DNA of 64,000 nt, from NCBI RefSeq assembly GCF_018459925.1, contig NZ_CP075371.1, forward strand, positions 992,001-1,056,000. The letters run 5' to 3'. Shown in pieces: positions 62,582-64,000 of this stretch; position 1 is the stretch's first letter; every line of letters starts with the position of its first letter. The notes below the pieces were generated by a model. The model was not told where the DNA came from. It was given only the letters and a program-made list of their open reading frames with translations, and did not search any database. Origin of the DNA: Nocardioides aquaticus. GTDB lineage: Bacteria > Actinomycetota > Actinomycetes > Propionibacteriales > Nocardioidaceae. Position numbers and translations under genes: made by a program.

Positions 62582-63628
62582 TCAGCGGGGGACGGGCACG
62601 GAGGCCAGCGCGGAGCCGAGCACCGCTCCCACGTCGACGCCCTCGAGCTCGGCCTCGGGTCGCAGCGCCAGCCGGTGCACGAGCGTGGCGTGCGCCAGCG
62701 CCTTCACGTCGTCGGGCGTCACGTAGCCGCGCCCGGTCAGCCAGGCCCAGGCCCGCGCGGCGCGGAGCAGCGCGGTGGCGCCGCGGGGGCTGACCCCCAG
62801 GCCCAGCGACGGCGACTGCCGGGTGGCCCGGGCGATGTCGACGACGTAGCCCGCGACCTCCGGCGCGACCTGCACCCGGGTCACCGCCTGCTGGCCGGCC
62901 AGCACGTCCTCGGCGCCGGCCACCGGACGGACGCCGGCCGCGGCGACGTCCCGGGGGTCGAAGCCGTCCGCGTGGCGGCGAAGGATCTCCATCTCGTCCT
63001 CGCGCCCGGGGATCGGCAGCACCACCTTGAGCAGGAACCGGTCCAGCTGGGCCTCCGGCAGCGGGTAGGTGCCCTCGTGCTCGACGGGGTTCTGGGTGGC
63101 CGCGACCAGGAACGGACGGGGCAGCGGGCGCGAGACGCCGTCCACCGAGACCTGGCCCTCCTCCATCGCCTCCAGCAGCGCCGACTGCGTCTTGGGCGGG
63201 GTCCGGTTGATCTCGTCGGCCAGCAGCAGGTTCGTGAAGACCGGGCCCTCGCGGAAGCTCAGCGCGCCCGCACCCGAGTCGATGACCATCGACCCGGTGA
63301 TGTCGCCGGGCATCAGGTCGGGGGTGAACTGCACCCGGCTGGTGCGGACCGACAGGCTGGCGGCCAGCGAGCGGACCAGCAGCGTCTTGGCCGTGCCGGG
63401 CACGCCCTCCATCAGCACGTGGCCGCCGCACAGCAGCGCGACGAGCAGCCCCGACACCGCGGCGTCCTGCCCGACGACGGCCTTGGCGACCTCGGCCCGG
63501 ACGGCGGCCAGGCGTTCCCGGGCCTCCGGGTGGGCCGGCGGCGGCGTCGGACGGGTCGCCTGCTGGGGGTCGGCGGGGACCTGCGGGGTCGGGGGTGCCG
63601 TCGGGTCGTGCTCGGGGCTGGTGCTCAC
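62582..63628 (-). CDS. MoxR-family AAA+ ATPase
   Basis: 348 residues. Walker A EGVPGTAKTLLV, Walker B NLLLADEINRTPPKTQSALLEAM, sensor VAATQNPVEHEGTYPLPEAQLDRF and the C-terminal GVSPRGATALLRAARAWAWLTGRGYVTPDDV are typical of the MoxR proper subfamily. A ~30-residue Pro-rich N-terminal tail precedes. The GTG overlaps the stop of the upstream DUF4350 gene. It is a different branch from the CoxD-like ATPase in the mno operon. Confidence 0.93.
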   Translation of the reverse strand: MSTSPEHDPTAPPTPQVPADPQQATRPTPPPAHPEARERLAAVRAEVAKAVVGQDAAVSGLLVALLCGGHVLMEGVPGTAKTLLVRSLAASLSVRTSRVQFTPDLMPGDITGSMVIDSGAGALSFREGPVFTNLLLADEINRTPPKTQSALLEAMEEGQVSVDGVSRPLPRPFLVAATQNPVEHEGTYPLPEAQLDRFLLKVVLPIPGREDEMEILRRHADGFDPRDVAAAGVRPVAGAEDVLAGQQAVTRVQVAPEVAGYVVDIARATRQSPSLGLGVSPRGATALLRAARAWAWLTGRGYVTPDDVKALAHATLVHRLALRPEAELEGVDVGAVLGSALASVPVPR

Positions 63629-64000
63629 GGGTGGCGTACCTCTCGGTCGAGCCGGTCCAGGTCCTGGGCCAGCGTGATCAGGTCGTGGTCGGTGGTGGGC
63701 GTCGGGGCGTCCGGGTCCAGCAGCGCCGCGACCCGACCGGCGTCCTGCCCGGTCGCGGTGGCCACGGCGCGGACCAGGGGCTCGACCCGGTCGGCGCCGC
63801 CACCGGCGGCGCCGAGACCGAGCCGCTCGGCCAGGCGGGCCCGGGCGGCGGCCCGCAGCGCCGTGGCCGCGTGCGGCCGGTCGCCGGCGCTGCGGTAGAG
63901 CCGCCCGCGGCTGCGGGTCGTCTCGACCGCGCGGACGACGACCGGCAGCGCCTCGACCGACAGGGGGCCGAGGCGCCGCCCGCGCCAGAGCGCGACCGCG
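63625..64000 (-). CDS. DUF4350 domain protein (N-terminal part outside window)
   Basis: C-terminal ~124 residues, open to the window edge. WRGRRLGPLSVEALPVVVRAVETTRSRGRLY and the closing LITLAQDLDRLDREVRHP are the typical end of DUF4350 proteins. Its stop overlaps the MoxR start (GTGA). DUF4350-MoxR-DUF58 is a common actinobacterial operon order, normally with DUF4129 upstream, which would lie beyond the window. Confidence 0.82.
   Translation of the reverse strand, partial: AVALWRGRRLGPLSVEALPVVVRAVETTRSRGRLYRSAGDRPHAATALRAAARARLAERLGLGAAGGGADRVEPLVRAVATATGQDAGRVAALLDPDAPTPTTDHDLITLAQDLDRLDREVRHP

Overview
The window is a single, contiguous, very GC-rich bacterial chromosome segment, densely packed with genes; no gap between genes exceeds about 225 bases. 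GTG starts, 4-bp ATGA/GTGA overlaps, an actinobacterial SOS box, DUF3027/DUF2530/DUF4350 families, a stand-alone XPB helicase with its Helicase_C_3 partner, and mycofactocin-linked genes all point to an actinobacterium. A Nocardioides-like (Nocardioidaceae) genome is the best guess; this is inference from gene content, not a database match. No rRNA or tRNA genes, insertion sequences, phage genes or CRISPR arrays were seen.

Bases 1-14,700 form an alcohol/aldehyde oxidation island. It starts with the tail of a LuxR-type response regulator and a DUF559-like nuclease-fold protein. Next is a leftward operon: an NDMA-type methanol/alcohol dehydrogenase (mno), a MoxR AAA+ ATPase, a CoxE-like VWA protein and a mycofactocin-glycan methyltransferase (mftM). 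Divergent from it are the mycofactocin glycosyltransferase (mftF), a GAF/winged-helix regulator, and coxSLM-coxG encoding a form II (AYRGAGR) molybdenum hydroxylase. A plausible reading is that Mno makes an aldehyde using mycofactocin and the Cox-type enzyme oxidises it further. The mftA-E core is not in the window.

Bases 14,700-29,200 hold housekeeping and stress genes: gnd, an AlkB homologue under a consensus SOS box, an SRPBCC protein, a macrolide phosphotransferase next to a MacB-like ABC pair, a GntR regulator, cutC-DUF4031, an HD protein, an MpaB/DUF2236 oxygenase, rtcB and serA. Bases 28,500-32,200 carry a four-gene FecCD-type ABC import operon with a methyltransferase. It starts at an AT-rich palindrome that overlaps the first start codon. 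Then come XPB and Helicase_C_3, a PP2C/FHA signalling pair, signal peptidase I, a YGSNM protein, a subtilase with a methyltransferase, a HAD hydrolase, a cold-shock protein, two MFS transporters, DUF3027, DUF2530, an NCS2 purine permease, a frameshifted BAAT-like hydrolase, a GNAT and a MarR regulator.

Bases 52,100-56,730 are the str operon (rpsL-rpsG-fusA-tuf) with a clear promoter and terminator. The rest holds trmB, RDD and SpoIIM-like membrane proteins, a DrrAB-type ABC pair, and a DUF4350-MoxR-DUF58 operon running off the right edge.

Two window-wide patterns stand out. First, six copies of an intergenic element, each made of three 18-bp units repeated exactly every 22 bp, lie at gene ends. 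Second, many first genes start 6-8 bases after a NANNNT -10 hexamer with no Shine-Dalgarno, which suggests widespread leaderless transcription; I used this to choose several starts.
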